Positions 8,348-16,839 of a stretch of 64,000 nt of DNA are shown here, piece after piece. A program made the position numbers and the translations under genes. Within the stretch, counting starts at the first letter, position 1, and every line of letters starts with the position of its first letter. Location: the NCBI GenBank assembly GCA_017744935.1, contig JAGIAI010000002.1, forward strand, positions 216,568 to 280,567, in the 5' to 3' direction. This stretch comes from Variovorax sp. GTDB taxonomy: Bacteria; Pseudomonadota; Gammaproteobacteria; Burkholderiales; Burkholderiaceae_C. The notes under the pieces were generated by a model, which saw only the letters and a list, made by a program, of their open reading frames with translations, did no database searches and had not been told where the DNA came from.

Positions 8348-9484
8348 CTACATCGATGTCTCAAGCATCTGCCGGTAGTCCTCGCGCGTGGCGAGGCGCG
8401 GATTGGTCTTGTGGCAATGGTCGGCCATCGCGCCGTCGATGATCTTCTCGAACATGTCCGTGGTGACGCCAACTTCTGCCAAGCCCTTCGGGAGGCCCAG
8501 GCGCGCGTTCATGTCCCTGATCGCGCCGCCGAGATCGCCGGGCGAATCGAGGTGCATCGCCTGCGCCATGCGCTGCAGCCGCTGATCCTTGCGCACCGAC
8601 TCGGCCCCCGAGTTGAACTGGATCACCGCGGGCAGGAAGAGGGCGTTGAGCGTGCCGTGGTGCAGCCGTGGATCGATGCCGCCAAGGCTGTGGCTCAGCG
8701 AATGCACGCAGCCCAGACCCTTCTGGAATGCCATCGCGCCCTGCATCGACGCGCTCATGAGGTTGAGCCGCGCCTCGCGGTCGCTGCCGTCCCTGGTGGC
8801 GCGTTCGATATGGCCCCATGCGCGCTCCAGCCCGTCGAGCGCGATGCCGTCGGCTGGTGGATTGAAAGCGGCCGACATGAACGTTTCCATGCAGTGCGCG
8901 ATCGCGTCCATGCCGGTGGCGGCGGTGAGCTTCGGCGGTAGGCCCAGCGTGAGTTCCGGGTCGCAGATGGCGGCCTTGGGCATGAGGAACCAGCTGTGGA
9001 AGCCGAGCTTGCGGTGGTCGTCGACGATGACGATCGCACCGCGCGCGACTTCGCTGCCGGTGCCGCTGGTGGTGGGGATCGCGATCAGCGGCGCGACGCG
9101 GTCGGTGATCTTCGGCGAGCCGCCTTCGATGGTGGCGTAGGTCTTGAGCGGGCCCTCGTGCGTCGCCGCGATTGCAACACCCTTGGCGCAGTCGATAGCC
9201 GAGCCACCGCCCACGGCGATGAGGCCATCGCACTTCTGGTCGCGATAGATGGCCGCCGCCGCACGCACTGCGGCTTCGGTCGGATTCGACGGCGTCTGGT
9301 CGAACACCGCGGACGGCAGGTCGCCGAGTGCATCGAGCGCTTTCTGCAGGATTCCGACGGCGCGCACGCCCGCATCGGTCACGACCAGCGGCCGTGTGAT
9401 GCCTACGCGCTGGCATTCGCTCCGCAGAAGCTGGACGGCGCCGAAATCGAACTGGATCTGTGTGAGGTATTGGATGAGAGCCAT
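8348..9484 (-). CDS. Iron-containing alcohol dehydrogenase
   Basis: 378 residues of the group III (Fe-dependent) alcohol dehydrogenase family. The NAD(P)-binding motif GGGSAIDCAKG lies near residue 98. Metal-ligand regions include MDAIAHCMETF, HSLSHSLGG and HHGTLNALFLPAV. These enzymes interconvert alcohols and aldehydes or ketones with NAD(P)H. It is the promoter-proximal gene of the nitrile hydratase operon (6-bp gap), so a role on a hydroxylated or aldehyde-derived nitrile or its products is plausible but not shown. An inverted repeat at 9507-9524 lies just upstream of the start. Confidence 0.92.
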   Translation of the reverse strand: MALIQYLTQIQFDFGAVQLLRSECQRVGITRPLVVTDAGVRAVGILQKALDALGDLPSAVFDQTPSNPTEAAVRAAAAIYRDQKCDGLIAVGGGSAIDCAKGVAIAATHEGPLKTYATIEGGSPKITDRVAPLIAIPTTSGTGSEVARGAIVIVDDHRKLGFHSWFLMPKAAICDPELTLGLPPKLTAATGMDAIAHCMETFMSAAFNPPADGIALDGLERAWGHIERATRDGSDREARLNLMSASMQGAMAFQKGLGCVHSLSHSLGGIDPRLHHGTLNALFLPAVIQFNSGAESVRKDQRLQRMAQAMHLDSPGDLGGAIRDMNARLGLPKGLAEVGVTTDMFEKIIDGAMADHCHKTNPRLATREDYRQMLETSM

Positions 9485-9506
9485 GGGGTCGTGGTCCGGA
9501 CGGTAC

Positions 9507-9524
9507 GATTCGAGTCCTCGAATC
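9507..9524. promoter_or_regulatory. Inverted repeat in the divergent promoter region
   Basis: A perfect 8-bp inverted repeat, GATTCGAG and CTCGAATC separated by TC, sits 23 bp before the alcohol dehydrogenase start and about 87 bp before the divergent esterase gene. Its symmetry and place suggest a dimeric repressor site. No regulator gene is next to it. There is no T-run, so it is not a terminator. Confidence 0.45.
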
Positions 9525-9610
9525 TATCAAGCACCGAGCACCTTGGACACTCCTGAAACCCCTGCGCCTGACGCGACCGGGACAAACCGCCACCGGAGCG
9601 CAGTGACCCG

Positions 9611-10546
9611 ATGAGCGGACTGACCCCCAAGATGGCCAACGTGATCGAGCGGATGGAGCGCGCAGGCCGCCCGCCGCTCTACGCACTGACCCCGGCGGAG
9701 GCGCGCGCCGCCTACGAGAAAGGCGCTGGCGTCCTCGAAGTACCGAAGCCGCAACTCGCGCGCGTCGAAGACTTCATGCTGCCGGCGCGCGACGGCCACG
9801 CGCTGCCCGCGAGGCTCTATGCGCCTTCGAACGAGGTGCTTCCGGTGCTGATGTTCTTTCATGGCGGAGGGTTCACCGTCGGCAGCATCGCCACGCACGA
9901 CATCCTCTGCCGCGTCTTGAGCCAGAAGAGCGGCTGCGCGGTGGTCTCGCTGGACTATCGGCTTGCGCCGGAGCACAAGTTTCCGACCGCGTCGAACGAT
10001 GCATGGGATGCGCTCCACCATCTGGCCGGGAACGCTGCGCAGTTTGGGCTGGACGGCTCGCGGATCGCGGTCGGCGGAGACAGCGCAGGCGGCACGCTGG
10101 CCGCCGTCTGCGCCATCCTCGCGCGCGATGCGGGCTTGCCGATCGCCTTGCAGATGCTGATCTATCCGGGCACCACGTCGCACCAGGACACCGCTTCGCA
10201 CTTGCGATTCGCGGCCGGTCCGCTGCTCGGGGAGGCGCTCATCAGCTACTTCTTCGCCCAGTACGTGAATTCGAAATCCGATCGTGACGACTGGCGCTTC
10301 GCTCCGCTCAACGCCAATGACGTGGATGGTGTCGCGCCGGCTTGGATCGGCCTGGCCGAATGCGATCCGGTGGTGGACGAGGGCATCGCCTACGCCGACA
10401 AGCTGCGCGCCTCGGGCGTGCCGGTCGAACTGGAGATCTATCGCGGCGTGATCCACGAATTCGTGAAGATGGGCCGCGCCATTCCCGAAGCGCTACAGGC
10501 GCATGACGATGCGGCCCGCGCCCTCAAAGAAGCCCTGCAACCCTGA
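9611..10546 (+). CDS. Alpha/beta hydrolase (hormone-sensitive lipase-like esterase)
   Basis: 311 residues. The HSL-type oxyanion motif HGGG is at about residue 86-89, and the nucleophile motif GDSAGG is at about 155-160 (Ser about 157). The acid is likely in AECDPVVDEG and the His in VIHEFVKMG near residue 285. It lacks a signal peptide. These enzymes hydrolyse short-chain carboxylic esters; the natural substrate is unknown. It is divergent from the nitrile hydratase operon and is followed after 8 bp by the thioesterase-GNAT gene, so those two are probably one transcript. Confidence 0.93.
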   Translation: MSGLTPKMANVIERMERAGRPPLYALTPAEARAAYEKGAGVLEVPKPQLARVEDFMLPARDGHALPARLYAPSNEVLPVLMFFHGGGFTVGSIATHDILCRVLSQKSGCAVVSLDYRLAPEHKFPTASNDAWDALHHLAGNAAQFGLDGSRIAVGGDSAGGTLAAVCAILARDAGLPIALQMLIYPGTTSHQDTASHLRFAAGPLLGEALISYFFAQYVNSKSDRDDWRFAPLNANDVDGVAPAWIGLAECDPVVDEGIAYADKLRASGVPVELEIYRGVIHEFVKMGRAIPEALQAHDDAARALKEALQP

Positions 10547-10554
10547 CGACAACC

Positions 10555-11424
10555 ATGACCGAGACACTCAAGAAATCCGACTTCCGTTTCTTCCACCGCC
10601 TGCGCGTGCGCTGGGCCGAGGTGGACATGCAGAAGATCGTCTTCAACGCGCACTACCTGATGTACTTCGACACCGCCATCGCGGACTACTGGCGCGCGTT
10701 GGCGTTGCCCTATGAGGAGGCGATGCACTCGCTGGGCGGCGATCTGTACGTGCGCAAGGCCACTGTCGAATTCAACGCCTCGGCGCGGGTGGACGATGTG
10801 CTCGACGTGGGCATGAAGTGCGTGCGCGTGGGCAACTCGTCGATCCTCTTCCTGGGCGGCCTGTTCCGAGGCGACGAATTGCTGGTGACCTGCGACCTGG
10901 TCTACGTCTACGCCGATCCGGCCACGCAGACATCCAAGCCGGTGCCGCCGCTCCTGCGCGAGATCCTCGCGGGCTACGAAGCGGGTGAGTCGATGCGCGA
11001 GGTCGTCACTGGCAACTGGGATGCGGTCGGAGAAGGCGCAGGCAAGGTCCGGCGCGAAGTCTTCATCGAGGAGCAGCGCATTCCCAAGGAGCTCGAATGG
11101 GACGAGCATGACGTGACCGCGGTGCATGCGGTCGCGCGCAACCGGCTGGGGCAGGCGATCGCAACCGGCCGCCTGGTGCAGGAATCACCGGGGCTTGGCC
11201 GCGTCGGGCGAATGGCGGTCAACCGTACGCTGCGCGGCGGTGGTCACGGCGAAGCGGTCCTGCGCGCGCTTGAAGGCGCTTCGGCCGCGCGTGGTGACAA
11301 GGAAATCATGCTGCACGCCCAGCGCAGCGCCGAGAACTTCTACGCGCGCCTCGGCTACGCGCCCCACGGCGAGCCCTTCGACGAAGCCGGCATCGCCCAC
11401 ATCGAGATGCGCCGCAAGCTCTGA
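10555..11424 (+). CDS. YbgC/FadM-like thioesterase fused to a GNAT acetyltransferase
   Basis: 289 residues in one unbroken frame. Residues about 10-135 are a hotdog-fold acyl-CoA thioesterase (RVRWAEVDMQKIVFNAHYLMYFD with the catalytic Asp, then VEFNASARVDDVLDV). Residues about 145-289 are a GNAT domain of the ElaA/YjcF type (VRREVFIEEQRIPKELEWDEHD, then GRVGRMAVNRTLRGGGHGEAVLRAL as the acetyl-CoA loop, and AENFYARLGYAPHG). The YbgC class hydrolyses acyl-CoA; the GNAT substrate is unknown. The two domains share CoA chemistry. The start is the ATG at 10555, 8 bp after the esterase gene. Confidence 0.9.
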   Translation: MTETLKKSDFRFFHRLRVRWAEVDMQKIVFNAHYLMYFDTAIADYWRALALPYEEAMHSLGGDLYVRKATVEFNASARVDDVLDVGMKCVRVGNSSILFLGGLFRGDELLVTCDLVYVYADPATQTSKPVPPLLREILAGYEAGESMREVVTGNWDAVGEGAGKVRREVFIEEQRIPKELEWDEHDVTAVHAVARNRLGQAIATGRLVQESPGLGRVGRMAVNRTLRGGGHGEAVLRALEGASAARGDKEIMLHAQRSAENFYARLGYAPHGEPFDEAGIAHIEMRRKL

Positions 11425-11451
11425 GAGCGCCCGGAGCCGTCCTGCCGCCCC

Positions 11452-12813
11452 ATGAATCTCCGCACAAAGATCGTTGCGCTTGCCATCGTGCCGCTGCTGA
11501 CGGCGCTGGTGCTGGTCGCCTTGGCGGTGCGGCACCAGGAGCGTGATCTGGCGCAGCGCGAACGACTGCTGGCCGAACAGACCTACATGGCGCAGCGGCA
11601 GAGCGAACTGCGCAGCTATGTGGACCTTGCAGTGAGCGTCGTGCGGCCGCTCTACGACACCGGCAAGGACGACGCCGCAGTTCGCGCGGAGGCGCTCCGC
11701 CTGCTGGCCGCGCTGGACTACGGTGATGACGGCTACTTCTTCGTCTACGACCTCGACGGCAAGTCGCTGATGCATTCGCGTCAGCCCGAACTGGTCGGGC
11801 AGCGGCTTTGGGAACTGCGCGATTCGAAAGGCCGGCCCACCATTCAGCAGCTGATCGAACAGGCCCGCAACGGCGGCGGCTACGTCGAGTACGAATGGCG
11901 CAAGCCATCCAACCAGCAGTTGGCGCCCAAGCTGGGCTACGTGACGATGCTCCCGCGATGGAACTGGATGCTCGGCACTGGCCTGTACCTCGACGACATC
12001 GACACGGCGATGCATCGCCTCGACCAACAGATGAATGCCAATCTCACCACCACGATGCTGTGGATCGGTGGTATCGCGGCGCTGGGGATTGCAGTCGTGA
12101 GTGCGACCGGGCTGCTCCTGAACCTGAGCGAGCATCGCGTGGCCGAAACCAAGCTTCGTCAACTCGCGCGACAGGTGGTGCGGTCGCAGGAAGACGAGCG
12201 GGCCCATCTCGCGCGGGAGCTGCACGACGGCACCAGCCAGACGCTGGTTTCCGCCAAGTTGATGATCGAATCGGCGGTGGATGCGCTGGAGCGCGGACGG
12301 CTCGCCGTGCCGGCATCGCTCGCGAAGGCGCTGCAGCGGCTCAATGAATCGCTCGCGGAGGTGCGCGGCATCTCGCACCGCCTACGGCCGGCGCTGCTCG
12401 ACACCCTGGGCCTGCCAGCCGCGCTCGAACGGCTGGGGGTCGAGTTCGGGGAGGAGGGGCCCATCGAGGCCACGGTGTCGATCCACGGCACGCCGCGCGA
12501 GCTGCCGCAGGAGGTGAAGACCGCGCTCTTCCGCGTCGCGCAGGAGGCCTTGACCAACGTGCACAAGCATTCACATGCCGCGAAGGTCGACATCGCGCTG
12601 GCATTCGACACCCGTCACGTCCGGCTCGACATCACCGACGACGGACGCGGCTTCGACGAAGAAGCGGTGCAGGCCGACCCTCGCAGCGGCATCGGCCTGC
12701 GCAACATGCGCGAGCGGATCGCGGCGATCGGCGGACACCTGGATGTGCATTCGGGCGACTCGGGCACTTCGATCCTGGCCGAAGTGGCGCTCAATGGCGC
12801 GGAGGCTGCATGA
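11452..12813 (+). CDS. Cache-domain sensor histidine kinase (NarX/DegS type)
   Basis: 453 residues. A first membrane helix (IVPLLTALVLVALAV, about 13-27) is followed by a periplasmic sCache-type sensor with the signature DGYFFVYDLDGKSLMH. A second helix (about 205-223, MLWIGGIAALGIAVVSATGLLL) leads to a HisKA_3 dimerisation domain with RAHLARELHDGTSQTL (phospho-acceptor His in ELHDG), then an HATPase domain (QEALTNVHKHSHA and DDGRGFD). Cache sensors bind small organic acids or amino acids. Its stop overlaps the response-regulator start (ATGA), and the pair sits directly before cstA, suggesting it senses a substrate of that transporter. Confidence 0.92.
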   Translation: MNLRTKIVALAIVPLLTALVLVALAVRHQERDLAQRERLLAEQTYMAQRQSELRSYVDLAVSVVRPLYDTGKDDAAVRAEALRLLAALDYGDDGYFFVYDLDGKSLMHSRQPELVGQRLWELRDSKGRPTIQQLIEQARNGGGYVEYEWRKPSNQQLAPKLGYVTMLPRWNWMLGTGLYLDDIDTAMHRLDQQMNANLTTTMLWIGGIAALGIAVVSATGLLLNLSEHRVAETKLRQLARQVVRSQEDERAHLARELHDGTSQTLVSAKLMIESAVDALERGRLAVPASLAKALQRLNESLAEVRGISHRLRPALLDTLGLPAALERLGVEFGEEGPIEATVSIHGTPRELPQEVKTALFRVAQEALTNVHKHSHAAKVDIALAFDTRHVRLDITDDGRGFDEEAVQADPRSGIGLRNMRERIAAIGGHLDVHSGDSGTSILAEVALNGAEAA

Positions 12814-13439
12814 GGAGCCAAGGCACCATCCGGCTGTTTCTGGTGGACGACCACCCGCTGGTGCGCGACGGGCTGCGTGCGCGCCTTTCGTCGCTGCCAG
12901 AGATCGACATCGTCGGCGAGGCGGACGGTGCCGCCGAGGCGCTACCGCTGATCGAGGAACTGAAGCCCGACCTCGTACTGGCTGACGTCGGCATGAAGGA
13001 CATCAATGGCATCGAACTTGCTGCCCAGCTTCAGCAGCGGCAGCCGCAGGTGCGCGTGGTCATGCTCAGCATGTACGACAACCCCGAATACGTGCAGCAG
13101 GCGCTTCAGGCCGGTGCGCGTGGCTATGTGCTCAAGGACGCGCCGGCGAGCGAGATCGTCGCGGCCATCGACGCGGTGACCGCGGGCGGCACCTTCCTCA
13201 GTCCGGCGGTGTCGAAGCGGTTGTTTCGCAACCAGACGCCGCGGCCGTTGCTCACGCCGCGCGAGAGCGAGATCCTCTCTGCGCTCGGTCGCGGCGCGTC
13301 GAGCAAGGAGATTGCGCTCGAACTCGGCTTGAGCGTGCGCACCGTCGAGGCGCACCGGCAGAGCATCAAGCGGCGCCTCGGTATCGAAGGCCAGGCCGAG
13401 CTGATCAAGTACGCGGTGGAGCACGCCCGGAAGCTGTGA
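12810..13439 (+). CDS. NarL/FixJ family response regulator
   Basis: 209 residues. Receiver domain at 1-125 with the acidic pocket D13-D14, phospho-acceptor D59 (LVLADVGM) and Lys in YVLKD. A LuxR-type HTH occupies about 145-209 (LTPRESEILSALGRGASSKEIALELGLSVRTVEAHRQSI). It is the cognate partner of the upstream Cache kinase, shown by the 4-base overlap. The most likely target is the cstA gene 107 bp downstream. The spacer holds a CTTAGGT-centred imperfect repeat (13441-13458), but I could not define a binding site with confidence. Confidence 0.94.
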   Translation: MRSQGTIRLFLVDDHPLVRDGLRARLSSLPEIDIVGEADGAAEALPLIEELKPDLVLADVGMKDINGIELAAQLQQRQPQVRVVMLSMYDNPEYVQQALQAGARGYVLKDAPASEIVAAIDAVTAGGTFLSPAVSKRLFRNQTPRPLLTPRESEILSALGRGASSKEIALELGLSVRTVEAHRQSIKRRLGIEGQAELIKYAVEHARKL

Positions 13440-13546
13440 GGGTTATCCCTTAGGTGGTCGCGCGGGGGAGACTTGCGCGGTGCAACCGATGCGCCCAAAG
13501 TAGTGACTCGCGACACTCGCGGGGAACAGCTTCAGGAGACATCCGT

Positions 13547-15616
13547 ATGCATACCCTTCGCCGCCACCTGGTGTGGCTTGTCGTTGCCGTGGTCGGCGCT
13601 TTCGCCCTAGGGACAGTGGCGCTGTCGCGAGGCGAATCCATCAACGCGCTATGGATCGTCGTCGCGGCCATCTGCACTTACCTCATTGCGTACCGCTACT
13701 ACAGCCTCTTCATCGCGAACCGCGTGCTGGGGCTGGATGGCAGCCGCATGACGCCGGCGCACCGTCACAACGACGGGCTCGACTACGTGCCGACCGACAA
13801 GAACGTGCTGTTCGGCCACCACTTCGCGGCGATCGCGGGTGCGGGCCCACTGGTGGGGCCGGTGCTCGCGGCGCAGATGGGTTACTTGCCCGGGTTGCTA
13901 TGGATCCTGGCTGGCGTGGTGTTCGCCGGCGCGGTGCAGGACTTCATCGTGCTCTTCATCTCGACGCGGCGTGATGGCCGCTCGCTCGGCGACCTGATCA
14001 AGCAGGAGATGGGCACGGTGCCCGGCATGATCGCGCTGTTCGGCACCTTCATGATCATGATCATCATCCTTGCGGTGCTGGCGCTGATCGTCGTGAAGGC
14101 CCTGGCCGAATCGCCGTGGGGCACCTTCACTGTCGCGGCGACGATCCCTGTTGCGATCTTCATGGGCATCTATCTGCGCTACATCCGCCCGGGGCGCATC
14201 GGCGAGATTTCCATCATCGGCTTCGTGCTGCTGATGCTCGCGATCTTCGGCGGCCAGGCGGTGAGCCAGAACCCCGAATGGGCCGCCGCGTTCACCTTCG
14301 ACGGCAAGGCGCTCACCTGGATGCTGATCGCCTACGGCTTCATCGCCGCGAGCCTGCCGGTGTGGCTGCTGCTCGCACCACGTGACTACCTTTCGACCTT
14401 CCTGAAGATCGGCACGATCATCGCGCTGGCGATCGGCATCGTTTTTGTCGCCCCGAGCCTGCAGATGCCCGCGTTCACGCAATTCGCGCAGGGCAATGGT
14501 CCGGTGTGGTCGGGCAACCTGTTCCCGTTCCTCTTCATCACCATTGCCTGCGGCGCGGTGTCCGGCTTCCACGCGCTGATCTCTTCGGGCACGACCCCGA
14601 AAATGCTCGACAACGAAGTTCACGCACGCTTCATCGGCTACGGCGGCATGCTGGCCGAATCCTTCGTCGCAGTGATGGCGCTCGTCGCCGCTGCGTGCAT
14701 CGAGCCCGGTGTGTACTTCGCCATGAACAGCCCGGCCGCGCTGGTCGGCACCACGCCCGAGGCGGTCGCACAAGCCATCTCCGGCTGGGGCTTCTCGCTC
14801 ACGCCCGACATGCTTCTGGAAACCGCCAAGAACGTCGGTGAGACGACCATCCTCGGCCGCGCCGGCGGTGCGCCGACACTGGCAGTGGGCATGGCCCACA
14901 TCCTTCACCAGGTGGTCGGTGGGCAGGCCATGATGGCCTTCTGGTACCACTTCGCGATCCTCTTCGAGGCGCTCTTCATCCTGACGGCAGTGGATGCAGG
15001 CACCCGCGCCGGCCGCTTCATGCTGCAAGACCTGCTGGGCAGCTTCGTTCCCGCGCTGAAGCGCACCGACCTGATCGCGGCCAACCTGACGGCGACCTTC
15101 CTCTGCGTTGCGGCCTGGGGTTACTTCCTCTACCAGGGCGTGGTCGATCCGCTTGGCGGCATCAACACCTTGTGGCCGCTGTTCGGTATCTCCAACCAGA
15201 TGCTCGCTGCCGTGGCGCTGATGCTGGGCGTGGTCGTGCTGTACCGCATGAAGCGCGAGCGCTACGCGTGGGTCGCGATTGCACCCGCGGCATGGTTGCT
15301 GGTCTGCACGTTGACGGCCGGATGGCAGAAGATCTTCTCGGCAGACCCGAAGGTGGGCTTCCTGTCGCACGCGGCCAAGTACGCGGAAGGCCTGGCGCAG
15401 GGCGTGCTGATTGCGCCGGCCAAGACGCCCGAAGCCATGTCGCGCATCGTCTTTAACGACCGCCTCGACGCGGCGCTGTGCGGGCTCTTCATCTTCGTGG
15501 TGGTGAGCGTGCTGGTGTACAGCGTGAAGAGCTGCATGGCTGCGCGTTCGGCCAACCAGCCGACTGCGCGCGAAACGCCTTTCGAGCCGATGCCGGTGTC
15601 GGCCGCAGCATCATGA
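13547..15616 (+). CDS. cstA: CstA family carbon-starvation/pyruvate transporter
   Basis: 689 residues, matching the CstA/BtsT length of about 690-720. It has many hydrophobic segments. Family stretches include GHHFAAIAGAGPLVGPVLAAQMGYLPG, HALISSGTTPKML and GTRAGRFMLQDLLG. CstA-family proteins import pyruvate and, in some species, peptides by H+ symport. The start at 13547 is chosen for the TTCAGGAGA ribosome-binding site 5-8 bases upstream; in-frame codons further upstream have none. Its TGA overlaps the ybdD ATG. The adjacent two-component system parallels the BtsSR control of E. coli BtsT, though the kinase and regulator families differ. Confidence 0.95.
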   Translation: MHTLRRHLVWLVVAVVGAFALGTVALSRGESINALWIVVAAICTYLIAYRYYSLFIANRVLGLDGSRMTPAHRHNDGLDYVPTDKNVLFGHHFAAIAGAGPLVGPVLAAQMGYLPGLLWILAGVVFAGAVQDFIVLFISTRRDGRSLGDLIKQEMGTVPGMIALFGTFMIMIIILAVLALIVVKALAESPWGTFTVAATIPVAIFMGIYLRYIRPGRIGEISIIGFVLLMLAIFGGQAVSQNPEWAAAFTFDGKALTWMLIAYGFIAASLPVWLLLAPRDYLSTFLKIGTIIALAIGIVFVAPSLQMPAFTQFAQGNGPVWSGNLFPFLFITIACGAVSGFHALISSGTTPKMLDNEVHARFIGYGGMLAESFVAVMALVAAACIEPGVYFAMNSPAALVGTTPEAVAQAISGWGFSLTPDMLLETAKNVGETTILGRAGGAPTLAVGMAHILHQVVGGQAMMAFWYHFAILFEALFILTAVDAGTRAGRFMLQDLLGSFVPALKRTDLIAANLTATFLCVAAWGYFLYQGVVDPLGGINTLWPLFGISNQMLAAVALMLGVVVLYRMKRERYAWVAIAPAAWLLVCTLTAGWQKIFSADPKVGFLSHAAKYAEGLAQGVLIAPAKTPEAMSRIVFNDRLDAALCGLFIFVVVSVLVYSVKSCMAARSANQPTARETPFEPMPVSAAAS

Positions 15617-15828
15617 GAACCGCGGGCGCCAGCCTCTCCGAATCCGGGCGCTACCTGGCGCGCTCGGTGGTGCAGTCGCTGCGCCTGATGGTCGGCATGC
15701 CCGACTACGACGCCTACCTGAGCCACATGGAGCGCACCCATCCGGACCGGGTGCCAATGAGCTACGAGGCGTTCTTCAGGGAACGCCTGGAAGCGCGCTA
15801 CGGCAGCGGCAAAGGCCGCTGCTGCTAA
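15613..15828 (+). CDS. YbdD/YjiX family small protein
   Basis: 71 residues with the family pattern DYDAYLSHMERTHPDRVPMSYEAFFRER, an RYGSGKGRCC end with two Cys, and no membrane helix. These short proteins nearly always follow cstA-type genes and are thought to be needed for transport activity, but their mechanism is not known. The ATG overlaps the cstA stop (ATGA, 15613-15616). It ends 5 bp before the stop of the convergent ygfZ gene; no hairpin terminator is visible between them. Confidence 0.93.
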   Translation: MRTAGASLSESGRYLARSVVQSLRLMVGMPDYDAYLSHMERTHPDRVPMSYEAFFRERLEARYGSGKGRCC

Positions 15829-15833
15829 GTCGC

Positions 15834-16757
15834 TCAGATGTCTTCGAGCAGGGGGTAGGGCAGGGGCTCGACGGTGAGCGCCGGTCCGTCGGCGGCACGT
15901 GCGTGCAGGCCGCCTGCCTCGATGGCCGCGATCTGGATCGAGATCAGCCCTGCCCAGCCGCCGCCGGGCGCGGGAGCAGCCTGGGCGACAAGCCCGACCG
16001 GTTGCTCCGGATCGGCGGCCGCGAACACTTCCTGTCCGGATGCGATCTCGTCGTTCGCCTGGACCAGATAGGTGCGCCGCTTCAGCGTGCCGCGAAACTG
16101 GCTTCGTGCGACCACTTCCTGGCCCGGGTAGCAACCCTTCTTGAAGTTCACGCCGCCAACCGATTCGTAGTTGATCATCTGTGGCACAAAGGCCTCGACC
16201 ACTGGCGAAGTCAGCGTGACGATGCCACTGCGCACCTCGCTCCACTGCCAGAGCGCCGGATCAAGCGCCGAGCCCTTCGGCGCGGTACTGCCGGCAGGCG
16301 CAATCCAGAGCGCGCGCGGAACGCCGTCGGAAGGGTAGAGCGTCACGGCGTGCGCATCGCCCACTGCGATGGATCGACCGGGCAGCGAAGCCGGGTCGAC
16401 GTCGTTGGCCGCGAGGGCCGTGCCCGCGATGCCGTAGAGCGCGTATTCCCCGCTCGCATCGCTGAGCTTCGCCTTGGCGCGCAGCACATACATCGACAGC
16501 CGCTTGAGCGTCGCGGCCAGGATGTCGCGGCTGCAGATGAGCAGGATGCGGTCCGGCTGGGGCCGGATGCCGATGAAGCTCGCGATCGCCCGACCCTTGG
16601 CGGTGCACAGGGCCGCGAGCCGGGCCTCGGCGGCATCGAGCAACGCGAAATCCTGCGTCAGCTGGCCGTGCAGGAAACTGGCGGCGTCAGGGCCTTCGGC
16701 CCGGATGACACCAAGGTGGGAGAGGGCGGTCACGCCATTCAGAACGACTGAGGTCAT
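15834..16757 (-). CDS. ygfZ: YgfZ/GcvT-like folate-binding protein
   Basis: 307 residues. The diagnostic motif KKGCYPGQEVVAR (K-G-C-Y-x-G-Q-E) is at about residues 204-216. The N-terminal half is GcvT-like (DAASFLHGQLTQDFALL). YgfZ uses tetrahydrofolate in assembly or repair of certain Fe-S clusters, for example in MiaB. The start ATG at 16757 begins MTSVVLNGVTALSHLGVIRAEG. It is divergent from mltG with 82 bp between the starts, a common arrangement in Burkholderiales. Confidence 0.95.
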   Translation of the reverse strand: MTSVVLNGVTALSHLGVIRAEGPDAASFLHGQLTQDFALLDAAEARLAALCTAKGRAIASFIGIRPQPDRILLICSRDILAATLKRLSMYVLRAKAKLSDASGEYALYGIAGTALAANDVDPASLPGRSIAVGDAHAVTLYPSDGVPRALWIAPAGSTAPKGSALDPALWQWSEVRSGIVTLTSPVVEAFVPQMINYESVGGVNFKKGCYPGQEVVARSQFRGTLKRRTYLVQANDEIASGQEVFAAADPEQPVGLVAQAAPAPGGGWAGLISIQIAAIEAGGLHARAADGPALTVEPLPYPLLEDI

Positions 16758-16839
16758 CGCTGAATTATCATGGCCGCTCCCGATCCGTTCGATCGGCAGG
16801 GCTTCCGCCGCTTACTCTTTGCTCCCTTCGCCGGATTCC

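Noticed and set aside
13898..15370. A 490-codon - strand frame opposite cstA
   Set aside because: Arg/His/Gln-rich antisense shadow; cstA is unmistakable on the + strand.
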